Shown here: one piece after another, positions 36,575 to 47,726 of the stretch
Numbering within the stretch: position 1 is the stretch's first letter
How the letters are laid out: each line of letters opens with the position of its first letter
Assembly (NCBI RefSeq): GCF_900231165.1
Contig: NZ_LT960614.1
Coordinates: forward strand, 3,160,550 to 3,224,549
DNA from: Hartmannibacter diazotrophicus
GTDB lineage: Bacteria > Pseudomonadota > Alphaproteobacteria > Rhizobiales > Pleomorphomonadaceae
Direction: 5' to 3'
DNA length: 64,000 bases
Translations under genes and position numbers: made by a program
The notes under the pieces: generated by a model
Told to the model about the DNA's origin: nothing
Database searches by the model: none
The model's input: the letters and a program-made list of their open reading frames with translations, nothing else

Positions 36575-37447
36575 TTAGCCGAGCGCGGCCTTGAAGGTGC
36601 GCGAAATCCAGGAACCGGTATCCTCGCGCGGCTCAAGCCCCTTCGTCTGAAGCAGGCTGTAGGCGTCCTTGTACCACTGGCTTTCCGGATAGTTGTGACC
36701 AAGGATGGCGGCCGCTGTCTGCGCCTCGTTGACGATACCGAGCGCGAAATAGGCTTCCGTCAGACGTTCCAGCGCCTCTTCCGTGTGGCGCGTCGTCTGG
36801 TACTCGGTCACGACATTGCGGAAGCGGTTGACCGCGGCAATGTAGTTGTAGCGCGCCAGATAGTAGCGGCCGATCTCCATTTCCTTGCCGGCGAGCTGGT
36901 CGCGGCAGACGTCGATCACCCGCTGCGCTTCAAGCGCGTAGGACGAGTCCGGATACCGCTGCACGAGCTCGGTCATGGCCTGGAGCGCCTTGCGCGTCAT
37001 GTCCTGATCGCGGTCGACGTCGGGGATCTGCTGGAAGTAGGACTGGCCGATCATGTATTGCGCGTAAGCGGCGTCCTCGGAGCCCGGATAGAGCGTCACA
37101 TAGCGTCGGGCCGAGATGATCGCGTCGTCGTACCTGCCGCGCGTGAAGTTCGTGTAGGCCGTCATGATCATCGACTTGCGCGCCCACTCCGAATAGGGGT
37201 GCTGCTGGTCGACTTCCTCGAATTTCTTGGTCGCCTCGCGAAGATCGCCTGCCTTGATGTAGGCAAGACCCTCATTATAGGACTTCTCGGCCGGGATATC
37301 CTTGAAGGCGAGGTCGTCGACGGGGTCGGACGAGCAGGCCGTCAGCAGGGCAAGAAGCGAGCCTGCAAGAGCACCGGAAAGGACACGGCGGCCGGAAGCC
37401 GCTGACACAAGGTTGGATCGCACCGCCCGCGAAGAAGCCATTCTCAT
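36575..37447 (-). CDS. bamD: Outer membrane assembly lipoprotein BamD
   Basis: 290 residues. Subunit of the BAM complex that inserts beta-barrel proteins into the outer membrane. Lipoprotein signal with lipobox LTAC, modified Cys at residue 38, followed by TPR repeats (about 55-250) including EKSYNEGLAYIKAGDLREATKKF (shortened here) and YPDSSYALEAQRVID. ATG at 37447, with a second ATG two codons on. Typical neighbour of lpxC and recN in this order. Confidence 0.94.
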   Translation of the reverse strand: MRMASSRAVRSNLVSAASGRRVLSGALAGSLLALLTACSSDPVDDLAFKDIPAEKSYNEGLAYIKAGDLREATKKFEEVDQQHPYSEWARKSMIMTAYTNFTRGRYDDAIISARRYVTLYPGSEDAAYAQYMIGQSYFQQIPDVDRDQDMTRKALQAMTELVQRYPDSSYALEAQRVIDVCRDQLAGKEMEIGRYYLARYNYIAAVNRFRNVVTEYQTTRHTEEALERLTEAYFALGIVNEAQTAAAILGHNYPESQWYKDAYSLLQTKGLEPREDTGSWISRTFKAALG

Positions 37448-37696
37448 AAAGGTCCCAGTCTCGTCGCATCCCTCGGGAGCAGCTCATACGTCCGACGTGA
37501 CGATGGTCCGGAAATCCTGACCTGGCTGCCCTGCCGCTTCCCGGTCCGAAGTGCCGCAACGCGCAGCTTCGACCGACAAGGGCTTTTATCTCAATCGAAC
37601 GGCCTCCGCCACGTTCAATCCGTGCCGAAGGCCGTCGCAACTCAGATTCTCATAAGATTTGCCGAAAATTGCGGCATCCGCATGGCGCCTTCGTGC

Positions 37697-38644
37697 TCAG
37701 ATGTCCGGCGCCGCGGCAAGACCGCTGCCAGCCACCATGACGGCACTGCCAGCCTCGCGCCGCACGGCCGACTTGCTGACGAACTCATAGGCGGCATGGT
37801 CGGCGAACAGCGCCTTGAGCACCGCGACGTTCATCCGGTGGCCGCCCTTGTAGGACCGGTAGCGGCCGACAAACGGCGCGCCCGCAAGCGCAAGGTCGCC
37901 AACAGCGTCGAGCGTCTTGTGGCGAGCGAATTCGTCCGGGAAGCGCAGGCCTTCCGGGTTCATCACCCGCCCCTCGCCGACGGCGACGGAATTCTCCAGC
38001 GACGAGCCCAGCGCGAAACCGATCTTCCAGAGCTTTTCGACATCGCTCATGAAGCCGAAGGTCCGCGCCCGCGCCAGTTCCGTACGGAACCCGTGGGCGG
38101 AAAGATCGAAGACATAGGACTGGCGGCCGATCACCGGGTCGGTGAAGTCGATGGTGACGTCATAGCGGCAGCCCTCGAAGGGCGAGAGTTCGGCAAAGGC
38201 ATCGCCCTGCTCGACGCGAACCGTCTTCAGGATGCGCAGCACCTTGCGCGGGCTCGCCAGCACGGTGAGCCCGGCCTCCTGGATACCGTCGACGAAGGTC
38301 ACCGAGCAGCCGTCGAGAATCGGAACTTCCGGCCCTTCGACCTCGATGTCGACATTGTCGACACCCAGCGCCAGCAAGGCAGCCATGAGATGCTCGACCG
38401 TCGCGACCGAAAGACCGTCGACACCTAGAACCGTGCAGAGATCGGTTGCGACCACGTAGTCGAACCGGGCGGGAATCTCGACCTCCCGTCCCGTCTCGTC
38501 GGTCCGGCGGAAAACGATGCCGCGATCGGCGGACGCGGGACGCAGCAAAAGGCTCGCGGGCTTGCCGGCGTGGACGCCGACGCCGTCGAACCGAATTTCG
38601 CGTGCGAGCGTCGTCTGATAGCCGCCGAATTTCTTGAGCTGCAT
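37697..38644 (-). CDS. lpxC: UDP-3-O-acyl-N-acetylglucosamine deacetylase LpxC
   Basis: 315 residues, zinc enzyme of the committed step of lipid A synthesis. Motifs: FDGVGVHAGKP near the start, SVATVEHLMAALLALGVDN (zinc His), ARTFGFMSDVEKL, and DEFARHKTLDAVGDLAL with the second zinc His and Asp. ATG at 38644 begins MQLKKFGGYQTTL; the frame is open 16 codons further upstream without homology. Separated from ftsZ by a terminator and so has its own promoter in the preceding 318 bases. Confidence 0.95.
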   Translation of the reverse strand: MQLKKFGGYQTTLAREIRFDGVGVHAGKPASLLLRPASADRGIVFRRTDETGREVEIPARFDYVVATDLCTVLGVDGLSVATVEHLMAALLALGVDNVDIEVEGPEVPILDGCSVTFVDGIQEAGLTVLASPRKVLRILKTVRVEQGDAFAELSPFEGCRYDVTIDFTDPVIGRQSYVFDLSAHGFRTELARARTFGFMSDVEKLWKIGFALGSSLENSVAVGEGRVMNPEGLRFPDEFARHKTLDAVGDLALAGAPFVGRYRSYKGGHRMNVAVLKALFADHAAYEFVSKSAVRREAGSAVMVAGSGLAAAPDI

Positions 38645-38962
38645 CGCAAGTCCTTGAACGTCTAGGGATCCCGGACCAAGATGACCTGACAAGGACCGCG
38701 GCCGGCCCCCACACCATCAGATCGCCTCGGATCGAACAACGCGGGACATTCGGTGGGTCTTTGGAACCCGAATGCGGCCAGCGCCAATCCGGTGAATGCG
38801 GGTCGAAAATCCGGGCGGCAAGCGCACCATCTCATACGACCTGCTGCACTCTACTGTGGGGTCCGTGCAAAAGAAAATCACTCTTCTTTACGCAATGTTA
38901 CCCCATGGAAAGACTCATGAATCCCGGCTGACGCATGAGAAGACCGCATGCGCCATGCGATG
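38645..38962. other. 318-base intergenic region between ftsZ terminator and lpxC
   Basis: No gene. It must hold the lpxC promoter on the lower strand, but no convincing -35/-10 pair or known operator was found. A short AT-richer block lies at about 38865-38900. Confidence 0.45.
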
Positions 38963-38991
38963 AAAAAACCCCGCCGTTTGGGCGGCGGGGT
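38963..38991 (-). terminator. Rho-independent terminator after ftsZ
   Basis: On the lower strand CCCCGCCG (38990-38983), loop CCAAAC, CGGCGGGG (38976-38969), then a run of six Ts. It lies 34 bases past the ftsZ stop and closes the dcw transcript. Confidence 0.92.
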
Positions 38992-39024
38992 CTTGTCCTG
39001 TTTCACGTTCGCGATTGCCGCGCG

Positions 39025-40812
39025 TCAGCTGTTCTGGCGGCGCAGGAAGGCCGGAATCTCGAGCTGATCGTCGTCGGCAAGGCGCGGCGCCGATGCGGGC
39101 CGTCCCTGCGGGTCGAGCTGACCGGTCGCCATGCGCGGTGCCGGCGCCGGCCGCTGGGCCGGGCGGGCAAACTCGCTCTGCGCCGGCTGCGGCGCACGCG
39201 GCGCGACCGGGGGAGCCTGATGAACCGCCGCGGGCTGCGGACGGGCAGCAGGCTGCTGCATCATCGCTTCCGCCGCATGATCGCCTTCTGGATGCCGGCC
39301 AAGCCCTGCCGCAAGCCGCCGAAGAAGCCCCATGGGACGGCGCTCGTCGTCGCCGTCGTCGTCGGCTTCCGCCCGGACTTCTCGCTGGACGATGGGGGGA
39401 AAGTCCTGGATATCGGGCATCCGCGGGGTGCGGGCAACGGTCGGCCGTTCCGCCGCCGGGGGAATATAGGGCTGCGGAGCGGCTTCCGGCTCGCTGCGCG
39501 GCGCCCTGTAGACGGGCTCCTCGGCCGGCACGTCGAGCATGGACGGGCTCGGCTGCTGGTAGGGCTCGATGGTCACGCGCGCATCCTGCGCCGAAGCGAC
39601 AGGACGCGGGGCGACCGGAGCGGGAGCCGGCATCTCGGCGACCGTGGGGGCCGGAGCGGGAGCCGGTGCCGGAGCGACCGGCTGAGGTGCGGCGGCCTGC
39701 GGCTGCAACACCGGCGCGGCCGGCTTGGTCGTACGGATGTCTGCAATGGCCGCTGCGGCCGGCGACGCCGAACCGCCACGCGCCTGATTGAGGCGGTTGT
39801 TGGCATCCGCCGTGCGGGCATCGGCGTTGCGGATCAGCTGGCTTGCTTCCTGGTCGATACCGGTCGCGACGACCGACACGCGGATGACGCCTTCGAGTTC
39901 GTCGTCGAAGGTCGCGCCGAGGATGATGTTGGCATCCTGGTCGACTTCCTCGCGGATGCGGGTCGCGGCTTCGTCCACCTCGAAGAGGGTGAGATCCTTG
40001 CCGCCGGTGATCGAGATGAGCAGGCCCTTGGAGCCCTTCATCGACACTTCGTCGAGCAGCGGATTGGCGATGGCCGCCTCGGCGGCCTGGATCGCGCGAC
40101 GGTCGCCCGAGGCCTCGCCCGTGCCCATCATCGCCTTGCCCATGCCGCGCATGACGGAGCGCACGTCGGCGAAGTCGAGGTTGATGAGGCCTTCCTTGAC
40201 CATGAGGTCGGTGATGCAGGCAACGCCCGAGTAGAGCACCTGATCAGCCATGGCGAAGGCATCGGCGAAGGTGGTCCGCTCGTTGGCGATGCGGAACAGA
40301 TTCTGGTTCGGAATGCAGATCAGCGTGTCGACGTTGGCCTGCAGTTCCTCGATGCCGGCATCCGCGAGACGCATGCGGCGCTGGCCCTCGAACTGGAACG
40401 GCTTGGTGACGACGCCGACGGTGAGGATGCCGTGCTCGCGGGCAGCGCGCGCCACGACCGGCGCAGCGCCCGTGCCCGTGCCGCCGCCCATGCCGGCGGT
40501 GATGAAGACCATGTGGCTTCCGGCCAGATGATCGTTGATTTCGTCGATCACCTCCTCGGCGGCCGCGCGGCCGACTTCCGGCTGCGACCCGGCGCCAAGG
40601 CCTTCGGTGACCGCGACGCCCATCTGGATGATGCGTTCGGCTCGCGAAGCGGTCAGCGCCTGCGCGTCCGTGTTGGCCACAACGAAGTCGACGCCCTGCA
40701 GGCCGGCGTTGATCATGTTGTTGACCGCATTGCCGCCAGCGCCACCGACGCCAAACACCGTGATGCGCGGCTTCAGTTCCGTGAGGTCGGGTATCTTCAG
40801 GTTAATGGTCAT
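39025..40812 (-). CDS. ftsZ: Cell division protein FtsZ
   Basis: 595 residues. Tubulin-like GTPase that forms the division ring. GTP-binding [12 protein letters not shown] near 110, T3 and T7 loops ([24 protein letters not shown]). The conserved core ends near 320. An Ala/Pro/Gln-rich linker of about 250 residues follows, much longer than in E. coli FtsZ and typical of this order. It ends in the conserved C-terminal peptide [10 protein letters not shown], which binds FtsA and other partners. 174 bases separate it from ftsA, enough for its own promoter. Confidence 0.97.
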   Translation of the reverse strand: MTINLKIPDLTELKPRITVFGVGGAGGNAVNNMINAGLQGVDFVVANTDAQALTASRAERIIQMGVAVTEGLGAGSQPEVGRAAAEEVIDEINDHLAGSHMVFITAGMGGGTGTGAAPVVARAAREHGILTVGVVTKPFQFEGQRRMRLADAGIEELQANVDTLICIPNQNLFRIANERTTFADAFAMADQVLYSGVACITDLMVKEGLINLDFADVRSVMRGMGKAMMGTGEASGDRRAIQAAEAAIANPLLDEVSMKGSKGLLISITGGKDLTLFEVDEAATRIREEVDQDANIILGATFDDELEGVIRVSVVATGIDQEASQLIRNADARTADANNRLNQARGGSASPAAAAIADIRTTKPAAPVLQPQAAAPQPVAPAPAPAPAPTVAEMPAPAPVAPRPVASAQDARVTIEPYQQPSPSMLDVPAEEPVYRAPRSEPEAAPQPYIPPAAERPTVARTPRMPDIQDFPPIVQREVRAEADDDGDDERRPMGLLRRLAAGLGRHPEGDHAAEAMMQQPAARPQPAAVHQAPPVAPRAPQPAQSEFARPAQRPAPAPRMATGQLDPQGRPASAPRLADDDQLEIPAFLRRQNS

Positions 40813-40986
40813 TGCACCCTCATCATCCTCGGCCGGATCATTTCGCCGGACCGCATTCTGCTTGTTTCACGACGGCCTTCTGCTCGCCGTTCATTTTGAA
40901 CCTGACCACGAATCGCCACGGCGGCTTTTCGCATTGTCGCTGAACCAAAACTCCCGATCCACTGGTACCCCTCGATTTTCCAGTGT

Positions 40987-42309
40987 TCAGAAGCTTTCCC
41001 TGATCCATCGCTGGACCTTGGAAAAGTAACCGCCGTGATCAGCATAGCCGGATGTCCTGCGGCGGCCGGCAAGGACTTCCATCTCCGCGACCTGCGGATA
41101 GATCAGCAGGCCGACACTTGTTGCGAAAGCAGCGCCCCTCGCCGCATCCGGCAGCCCGGCGATCCCCATCGGGCGCCCGAGCCGCACGTTGCGTCCGAGG
41201 GTCTTGCGCGCCAGTTCGCCAAGCCCGGTCAGCTGGCTCGCGCCGCCCGTCAGCACGATCCGGCGCCCGACGCGCGAGGCAAATCCGCTGGCATTGAGAC
41301 GGTCGCGCACGAGTTCCAGAATTTCTTCCACGCGCGGACGGATGATCTGCACGATCTCCGAGCGCGGCACCTGATTGGGAATGTCGTTTTCGTCGCCGAC
41401 CGGTGGCACCGCGATGATCTCGCGGTCGTCGGCGTCGGTGTGGATGACGCTCCCGTGCAGCGCCTTGATGCGCTCGGCGTCCGCAAGCCGCGTCGTGAGG
41501 CCGCGCGCCAGATCCATCGTCACGTGATGACCGCCGAGGGCAAAGCCGTCGACATGCACGAAGGCCCCGTCAGCGAAGACGGCCATTGTCGTCGTCCCGC
41601 CGCCGATGTCGACGCAGGCGCAACCGAGATGCGCCTCGTCGTCGACAAGTGTCGCAAGACCGCTGGCATAGGGCGTGGCGACCATCGTCTCCACTTCGAG
41701 ATGGGCCCGGTTGATGCAGATTTCGAGGTTGCGGACCGGCGCCGGATCGGCCGAGACGATATGCGTGTCGACCGAAAGCCGCCGGCCAAGCATGCCACGC
41801 GGATCGCGGATACCCTTGTTGCCGTCAAGCGCATAACCGATCGGCAGCGCATGGACGACGACGCGGTTCTCGCCTTCGACCGAATACTGGCTGGCCGCCG
41901 ACAGAACGCGCTGGATTTCGGCCTCGCCGACCTCGCGGCCCGAAAGATCGAAGCCGGCGCTGTAGGTCTCGCTGCCGAGACGGCCGCAGGACAGCGACAC
42001 GATCAGCGATTCAACGGTCAGGCCGGCCATGCGCTCGGCCGCGTCGACCGCAAGCCGGATCGCCTTTTCCGCCTGATCCAGGTCGACGACCTGCCCCGCC
42101 TTGATACCGCGCGAGCGCTGATAGCCGAAACCGAGCACGTCGACATGGTGGCTGCGTCCCGGCAGGACGTCGCCAAGCGGACGCGGGGTCAGGCGCGCGA
42201 TCACACAGCAGATCTTGGATGTGCCGACATCGAGCACGGAGACGATGGTCGCCCGCTTGCTGGGAAGCGGGCGCATGCCGTGAATGCGGGGCTCGACATG
42301 GCGGGTCAT
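40987..42309 (-). CDS. ftsA: Cell division protein FtsA
   Basis: 440 residues, actin-like ATPase that tethers FtsZ to the membrane. Phosphate-1 VSVLDVGTSKICCVIA, ALPIGYALDG, phosphate-2 CACVDIGGGTTTMAVF, adenosine motif RIVLTGGASQLTGL, and the C-terminal amphipathic SKVQRWIRESF that anchors to the membrane. ATG overlaps the ftsQ stop as ATGA (42306-42309). Confidence 0.96.
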   Translation of the reverse strand: MTRHVEPRIHGMRPLPSKRATIVSVLDVGTSKICCVIARLTPRPLGDVLPGRSHHVDVLGFGYQRSRGIKAGQVVDLDQAEKAIRLAVDAAERMAGLTVESLIVSLSCGRLGSETYSAGFDLSGREVGEAEIQRVLSAASQYSVEGENRVVVHALPIGYALDGNKGIRDPRGMLGRRLSVDTHIVSADPAPVRNLEICINRAHLEVETMVATPYASGLATLVDDEAHLGCACVDIGGGTTTMAVFADGAFVHVDGFALGGHHVTMDLARGLTTRLADAERIKALHGSVIHTDADDREIIAVPPVGDENDIPNQVPRSEIVQIIRPRVEEILELVRDRLNASGFASRVGRRIVLTGGASQLTGLGELARKTLGRNVRLGRPMGIAGLPDAARGAAFATSVGLLIYPQVAEMEVLAGRRRTSGYADHGGYFSKVQRWIRESF

Positions 42310-43223
42310 GCGCGCTGCTCCCGCTTGCGGGCCTTGGCCTCGGCGGCGAGCATCTCGTCGCGCCAGGTCTTGGCTTCATCGGTCAGGCGCACGACCATGC
42401 GATCCGACATGCGCATGTCGACGGTGGTGATCGACTTGGACAGAAGGCCGCTCTCGCGGTCGAGGCGCGCCACTTCCTCAAGCGCCCGCTGGGGATCCCG
42501 CTCGGGCAGCATGATGCGCACGCCGTTGGTCAGGAAGATATCCCAGCGAAGGCCGGAAACCAGCACCGACGCCTTGATCCGGGAGCGCAAGGTCGGAACG
42601 GAGGAGAAAAGGTCCTTGATCTCGCCGGCGCGGTTTTCCGCCCCGACGCCGATCACGCGCGGCAGACCGGCAAAGCGCGGATCGACGTAGGTCGCGACGA
42701 TATCGCCGCTCTCGTCCACGATGGCCGGCTCCACCGAGGCATCCGGCTGCCAGATGGCATAGGGCACACGCTCGGAGATCGTCACGGCCAGCTTGTCCGG
42801 GAAGAGCTTCATGATCGAGACTTCGGAGATCCACGGGATCGCCTTGACGCGGTTGCGCGCCTTGTCCACGTCGTAGAGAAGCAGCGACACGTGCTTGGAA
42901 ACGCCGAGAAGATCGAGGATTTCCTGTTCGCTCGTCTGCCTTTGGCCGGAAATCCGCACAACCTGGATGCCGAAGCCGACCTCGGTCGAGAAATCGTTCA
43001 CGACGCGCTTGGTGCTGCCGGAAATCACCATGCCGTAGGCGGCGAAGCTGCCAAGGAAGAGGATGGACGCAGCAATGCCCGCCCCGCGCGGCAGACGGCC
43101 GAGCAGGCTGTTTTCAAGCGCAGCCGGACGCAGGCTGAGGCGGGACAGCCGCGGCAAACCGAGGCCGGCGCGCAACCGCCCCTTTGGCTCAATGCCGAAT
43201 CCTCGCCTCACGATCGACGCCAA
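42306..43223 (-). CDS. ftsQ: Cell division protein FtsQ
   Basis: 305 residues from TTG at 43223. Bitopic membrane protein of the divisome. Basic N-terminus, transmembrane helix at about 46-66 ([18 protein letters not shown]), POTRA domain (about 80-150, [21 protein letters not shown]) and FtsQ domain. Start choice: GGAGGA lies six bases before the TTG at 43223, inside the end of ddl. Alternatives are a GTG at 43211 that overlaps the ddl stop as GTGA and a TTG at 43244. No ATG is available near the start. Confidence 0.92.
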   Translation of the reverse strand: MASIVRRGFGIEPKGRLRAGLGLPRLSRLSLRPAALENSLLGRLPRGAGIAASILFLGSFAAYGMVISGSTKRVVNDFSTEVGFGIQVVRISGQRQTSEQEILDLLGVSKHVSLLLYDVDKARNRVKAIPWISEVSIMKLFPDKLAVTISERVPYAIWQPDASVEPAIVDESGDIVATYVDPRFAGLPRVIGVGAENRAGEIKDLFSSVPTLRSRIKASVLVSGLRWDIFLTNGVRIMLPERDPQRALEEVARLDRESGLLSKSITTVDMRMSDRMVVRLTDEAKTWRDEMLAAEAKARKREQRA

Positions 43224-44134
43224 CTTGCGTCCTCCACCATCCAACGGACCAATTCAACGAAATCCAGCCCTTCATGGGCCGCCATTTCGGGCACGAGCGA
43301 CGTCTGGGTCATGCCGGGCTGCGTGTTCACTTCCAGGCAGATGAGTTCGCCCTCACCGTTGCCCTTGTCGTTGAACCTGAAGTCCGCCCGCGATACGCCG
43401 CGGCAGCCCAGCGCGCGATGCGCCGTGACAGACATGTTTTGTACAGTTTGGTAAATAATCGGTGAAAGAGGTGCCGGCAGAATGTGGCGCGAGCCACCCG
43501 GCGCATACTTCGCTTCATAATCATAAAAAGCGTGTTCATTTGGCACCACTTCGATGACGCCGAGCGCGCGATCTCCCATGACGCCGCAGGTAAGTTCCCG
43601 TCCTGCAATGTATTTTTCGACCATCACGTCATCGCCATGGGTCCAGGCGCTCGACGCCATTTCCTGCGGCGGATGGGGCGCACCCTCAGGGACAATGAGA
43701 ACGCCGAAGCTCGAACCCTCACGCGGAGGTTTAACGACATAGGGAGGCGAAATGGCATGCGCCTTAACGGCTTCGAAACGATTGACGATCTTGTGCTCGG
43801 TCACCGGGACGCCTGCGGCGGCCATCACGACCTTGGCCCGGGGCTTGTCCATGGCGAGCGCCGAAGCCATCACGCCGGAGTGCGTGTAGGGAATTTCGAG
43901 CAGTTCCAGGAGGCCCTGAATGGTGCCGTCCTCGCCATAGGGACCGTGCAACGCATTGAAGGCGACATCGGGCCGAAGCTCGGCGAGAACCATGGGGATG
44001 TCGCGGTCGACATCGACGCGCGTCACCCGGTATCCGGCCTTTTCCAGCGCGTCCGCGCAGGCCTTGCCCGAATTGAGGCTGACAGGGCGTTCCGACGACC
44101 ACCCTCCCATCAGAACCGCAACATGCTTGGTCAT
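43208..44134 (-). CDS. ddl: D-alanine--D-alanine ligase
   Basis: 308 residues. ATP-grasp ligase making the D-Ala-D-Ala end of the wall peptide. N-terminal [32 protein letters not shown]-grasp [24 protein letters not shown], and metal-binding [15 protein letters not shown] at 44134 with GGAGGT upstream. Between murB and ftsQ, as in most alphaproteobacterial dcw clusters; its 3' end overlaps ftsQ. Confidence 0.96.
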   Translation of the reverse strand: MTKHVAVLMGGWSSERPVSLNSGKACADALEKAGYRVTRVDVDRDIPMVLAELRPDVAFNALHGPYGEDGTIQGLLELLEIPYTHSGVMASALAMDKPRAKVVMAAAGVPVTEHKIVNRFEAVKAHAISPPYVVKPPREGSSFGVLIVPEGAPHPPQEMASSAWTHGDDVMVEKYIAGRELTCGVMGDRALGVIEVVPNEHAFYDYEAKYAPGGSRHILPAPLSPIIYQTVQNMSVTAHRALGCRGVSRADFRFNDKGNGEGELICLEVNTQPGMTQTSLVPEMAAHEGLDFVELVRWMVEDASWRRS

Positions 44135-44173
44135 TCCTTGACCTCCTTGAAACTGGTTTCCGGTGCCCTCGGA

Positions 44174-45130
44174 TCAGGCGCCGAGAAATTCCTTGATCTC
44201 CTGGCCCTCGACGAACAGCCCGAGCCGCTTGATCTCCCATTCCAGACGAATGCCACTCGTTGCCAGCACCCGGGCTCGCACGGTCTCGCCGACGAGTTCG
44301 AGATCGTGGGCGGTCGCGTTGTCGACGTTGAGAAGAAAATTGCAGTGCATCTCGGAGACCTCGGCCCCGCCGATGCGCAGCCCCCGGCAACCGGCGGCGT
44401 CGACAAGCTTCCAGGCCGAATGCCCGTCCGGGTTCTTGAAGGTCGACCCGCCCGTGCGCGACCGGATCGGCTGCGCCGCCTCGCGGTGCGCGGCAACCGC
44501 GTCCATGTCGCGGCGGATGGCGTCCTTGTCCTCGGGAATGCCTTCCATGAGAACAGAGGTGAAGATGAGATCGGGCGCCGCTTCGGAATGGCGGTAGGAA
44601 TACCCCATGTCGTCGGCTGCGAGCCTCACGATCTCGCCGGCCCGGTTCACGGCACGAACCTCGACCACCCGCTGGCAAGTCTCGATGCCATGCGCGCCCG
44701 CGTTCATTTTCAGCGCTCCGCCGATGCCGCCCGGAATACCGTGATAGAAGGCAAAGCCCGAAAGCCCCGCATCGAGCGCGGCGGCGGCAAGCCGCTTGTC
44801 CGGCACGCCTGCCCCGACCTTCAGATGCGTTGCGTCCACCGTCTCGACACCGCCGAAACCGCGCGGCGACAGACGAATGACGACACCCGGCACGCCGCCG
44901 TCGCGGATCAGGAGGTTGGAGCCGAGCCCGACGACGAGCACCGGAATTTCTTGCGGCAAGCGCTGGAGGAAAGCGGCCAGATCGGCCTCGTCCGCCGGCT
45001 GGAACAGAAGCTGCGCCGGACCGCCGACCCGGAACCAGGTGAGATCGGCCAGCGGACGGTTGACGTCGATCGCCCCTCTGATCGCCTCAATGTCTGGAAT
45101 CTCGGGCCGAAGATCGGGGAAGGTCATCAT
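44174..45130 (-). CDS. murB: UDP-N-acetylenolpyruvoylglucosamine reductase MurB
   Basis: 318 residues, FAD enzyme that reduces UDP-GlcNAc-enolpyruvate to UDP-MurNAc. FAD-binding [15 protein letters not shown] and [31 protein letters not shown], and catalytic-site [12 protein letters not shown] with [12 protein letters not shown]. Type II-like layout. The first of two ATGs (45130) overlaps the murC stop as ATGA; the frame is open further upstream but only inside murC. Confidence 0.95.
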   Translation of the reverse strand: MMTFPDLRPEIPDIEAIRGAIDVNRPLADLTWFRVGGPAQLLFQPADEADLAAFLQRLPQEIPVLVVGLGSNLLIRDGGVPGVVIRLSPRGFGGVETVDATHLKVGAGVPDKRLAAAALDAGLSGFAFYHGIPGGIGGALKMNAGAHGIETCQRVVEVRAVNRAGEIVRLAADDMGYSYRHSEAAPDLIFTSVLMEGIPEDKDAIRRDMDAVAAHREAAQPIRSRTGGSTFKNPDGHSAWKLVDAAGCRGLRIGGAEVSEMHCNFLLNVDNATAHDLELVGETVRARVLATSGIRLEWEIKRLGLFVEGQEIKEFLGA

Positions 45131-46545
45131 CCCTCTCCGCCGGAAAGCTTCTCCAGCTGTCCCGGCAGCGCATAGGCCCATTGGGTGATGTTGCCGGCGC
45201 CGAGGAAGATAACGAAATCGCCCGGCTTGGCCATCTTCGCGATCATCGGGGCAAGCTTTTCCGGAGCCTCCAGCGCCATCACGTTGCGGTGCCCGGCACC
45301 CCGGGCGCCGCCCACCAGCGTATCCCGGCTGACGCCCTCGATCGGCGCTTCGCCTGCCGCATAGACATCCGCGATGATGACGATGTCGGCGTCATTGAAG
45401 GCCACGCAGAAATCGTCGAACAGGCTGGCAAGGCGCGAATAGCGGTGCGGCTGCACGACCGCGATCACCTTGCCGTCGCCGGCGGCAACACGCGCCGCCT
45501 GCAGGACGGCCCGGATCTCCACCGGATGGTGGCCGTAGTCGTCGAAGATCGCGATGCCGTTCCAGCTTCCCGTGCGGGTGAAGCGGCGCTTGACGCCGGA
45601 AAAGCCGGCAAGGCCCTTGCGGATCGCCTCGTCGGACAACCCCAACTGGTCGGCCACGGCAATCGCCGCCGTCGCATTGGAAACGTTGTGGCGCCCCGGC
45701 ATCGGCAGTTCGAGCGCGGCGATCTTGCGCTCGTCGCCGGTGACGCGATTGCGGATCACAACGGCGAACTGCGAAGCCCCGGCCTCGGTCTTGAGATCCA
45801 TGAAGCGCACGTCGGCCTGCGGATTCTCGCCATAGGTGATGACGCGCCGGTCCTCGATCTTGCCGACCAGCGACTGCACCTCCGTATGGTCGAGGCACAT
45901 CACCGCGAAACCGTAGAAGGGCACGTTCTCGACGAAGGTCCGGAAGGCAGCGCGCGCCGCGTCGAAGGTGCCGTAATGGTCGAGATGCTCGGGGTCGATA
46001 TTGGTGACGATGGCGATGTCGGCCGGCAGCTTGACGAAGGTGCCGTCGCTCTCGTCGGCCTCGACGACCATCCAGTCGCCCTCGCCCATGCGGGCGTTGG
46101 TGCCGTAGGCGTTGATGATGCCGCCGTTGATCACCGTCGGATCGAGCCCGCCGGCATCGAGCAGCGCCGCAACCATCGAGGTCGTGGTCGTCTTGCCGTG
46201 GGTGCCGCCGACGGCGATCGCCTGCTTGAAGCGCATCAGTTCGGCCAGCATCTCGGCCCGCCGCACGATGGGCAGGAACTTGTGGCGCGCGGCGACGAGT
46301 TCCGGATTGTCGCGCTTGATCGCCGAGGAGACGACGAGCACCGCCGCCCCGTCGATGTTCTCTTCCCTGTGACCGACGCTGACCGGAATGCCCTTCGCGC
46401 GCAGACGCTCCACGTTGGCGCTCTCTGCGACGTCCGATCCCTGCACCCGGTAGCCGAGATTGAGGAGCACTTCGGCAATGCCGCTCATCCCGATGCCGCC
46501 AATGCCGACGAAATGGACCGGCCCGATATCACGAGGCATCTTCAT
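45127..46545 (-). CDS. murC: UDP-N-acetylmuramate--L-alanine ligase
   Basis: 472 residues. Adds L-Ala to UDP-MurNAc. N-terminal Rossmann motif [20 protein letters not shown]-binding [12 protein letters not shown] near 112, [22 protein letters not shown], and [14 protein letters not shown] near 350. ATG at 46545. 73 bases after murG; coupled to murB by ATGA. Confidence 0.96.
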   Translation of the reverse strand: MKMPRDIGPVHFVGIGGIGMSGIAEVLLNLGYRVQGSDVAESANVERLRAKGIPVSVGHREENIDGAAVLVVSSAIKRDNPELVAARHKFLPIVRRAEMLAELMRFKQAIAVGGTHGKTTTTSMVAALLDAGGLDPTVINGGIINAYGTNARMGEGDWMVVEADESDGTFVKLPADIAIVTNIDPEHLDHYGTFDAARAAFRTFVENVPFYGFAVMCLDHTEVQSLVGKIEDRRVITYGENPQADVRFMDLKTEAGASQFAVVIRNRVTGDERKIAALELPMPGRHNVSNATAAIAVADQLGLSDEAIRKGLAGFSGVKRRFTRTGSWNGIAIFDDYGHHPVEIRAVLQAARVAAGDGKVIAVVQPHRYSRLASLFDDFCVAFNDADIVIIADVYAAGEAPIEGVSRDTLVGGARGAGHRNVMALEAPEKLAPMIAKMAKPGDFVIFLGAGNITQWAYALPGQLEKLSGGEG

Positions 46546-46618
46546 GGTCAGTCACAAGCCTTTCAAATCAAAACGTCTTTAACATGAAGCCGTTACCGGC
46601 CGTTCTTGAATCTGGTTG

Positions 46619-47719
46619 TCACGCGGACTTGTCAGGGCTGGCAATCCGTTCGGCAAGGTCGGCGAGCCGGTCCGCCGCGTCCGGGCGCCCAGTGCGCGCG
46701 GCGGCCGCGGCCATCAGTTCAAGCCGGGAGGGCGCGCGCATCAGGTCCGCCAGCATGTCGGCAAGACGCTGCGGATCGAGCCACGCCTGTTCCGCAAGGA
46801 TCGCCCCGCCCGCCGCCTGCAGCCGTTCGGCATTGGTGCGCTGATCATTGTCGAGCGCATGCGGCAGCGGCACCAGGATCGACGGACGGCCCAGCACGCC
46901 GAGTTCGGCCACCGTCGAAGCGCCCGACCGGCAGACGACGAGATGCCCAGCGGAAAGCTTGGCCGGCAGGTCCATGAAGAAGGCCCCGATCTCCGGCGTC
47001 ACGCCCATGGCCTTGTAAGCCTCGCTGACGCGTTCGGTATCCTCGGGCCGCACCTGCTGCACGATGTGAAGCCGCGTCCTCAGATCGTCGGCGAGCAGCG
47101 CGATCGCAGGCGGAACGAGATCGGAAAAGACCCGCGCGCCCTGGCTGCCGCCGAAGACGACGAGATGGAACGGCTCGTCGGAGAGCGGCGCCTCGTAGGG
47201 CCTCACCGCATCGATGACCTTGGCGCGCACCGGATTGCCCGTGTGCACGACCTCGCCCTTCGGCGCGGCATCCTTGAAGTCCGTCTCCTCGAAGCCGGTG
47301 GCGACCGCCGTCACCCTGCTGGCAAGGAAGCGGTTGGCCCGGCCCATCACCGCATTCGCCTCATGCACCATGGTCGGTACGTTGAACGAAACGGCGGCCG
47401 TGAGCGGCGGCACGGTCGGATAGCCGCCGAAGCCGATCACCGCGTCGGGCTTGACCTCGCGCATCAGGCGGCGCGCCTTGAGATAGCCCGCTCCGAGGCG
47501 AAAGAGGCTCTTTGCGAGCGCGACGGGCGAACGGCTGCCGAAGGTCGCCGACGGCACGACGTGTACCTTGCGGGCGGGAAAATCCTTGCCGTAGCTCTCC
47601 ACCCGCTCGTCCGTCGCCAGATCCACAACATGGCCGCGCCGGGTCAGGGCAAGGGCCAGCGCCTCGGCTGGGAAAAGGTGGCCGCCGGTTCCCCCGGCGG
47701 CGAGCAGGAAGGTCGCCAT
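46619..47719 (-). CDS. murG: Lipid II synthase (GlcNAc transferase) MurG
   Basis: 366 residues, peripheral membrane GT-B glycosyltransferase converting lipid I to lipid II. AAGGTGGHLFPAEALA at the N-terminus, GFGGYPTVPPL, VHEANAVMGRANR, VFGGSQGARVFSD, and the donor-binding CRSGASTVAELGVLGRPSILVPLP (split across about 265-288). ATG at 47719, seven bases after ftsW ends. Confidence 0.96.
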   Translation of the reverse strand: MATFLLAAGGTGGHLFPAEALALALTRRGHVVDLATDERVESYGKDFPARKVHVVPSATFGSRSPVALAKSLFRLGAGYLKARRLMREVKPDAVIGFGGYPTVPPLTAAVSFNVPTMVHEANAVMGRANRFLASRVTAVATGFEETDFKDAAPKGEVVHTGNPVRAKVIDAVRPYEAPLSDEPFHLVVFGGSQGARVFSDLVPPAIALLADDLRTRLHIVQQVRPEDTERVSEAYKAMGVTPEIGAFFMDLPAKLSAGHLVVCRSGASTVAELGVLGRPSILVPLPHALDNDQRTNAERLQAAGGAILAEQAWLDPQRLADMLADLMRAPSRLELMAAAAARTGRPDAADRLADLAERIASPDKSA

Positions 47720-47726
47720 GATCTCC

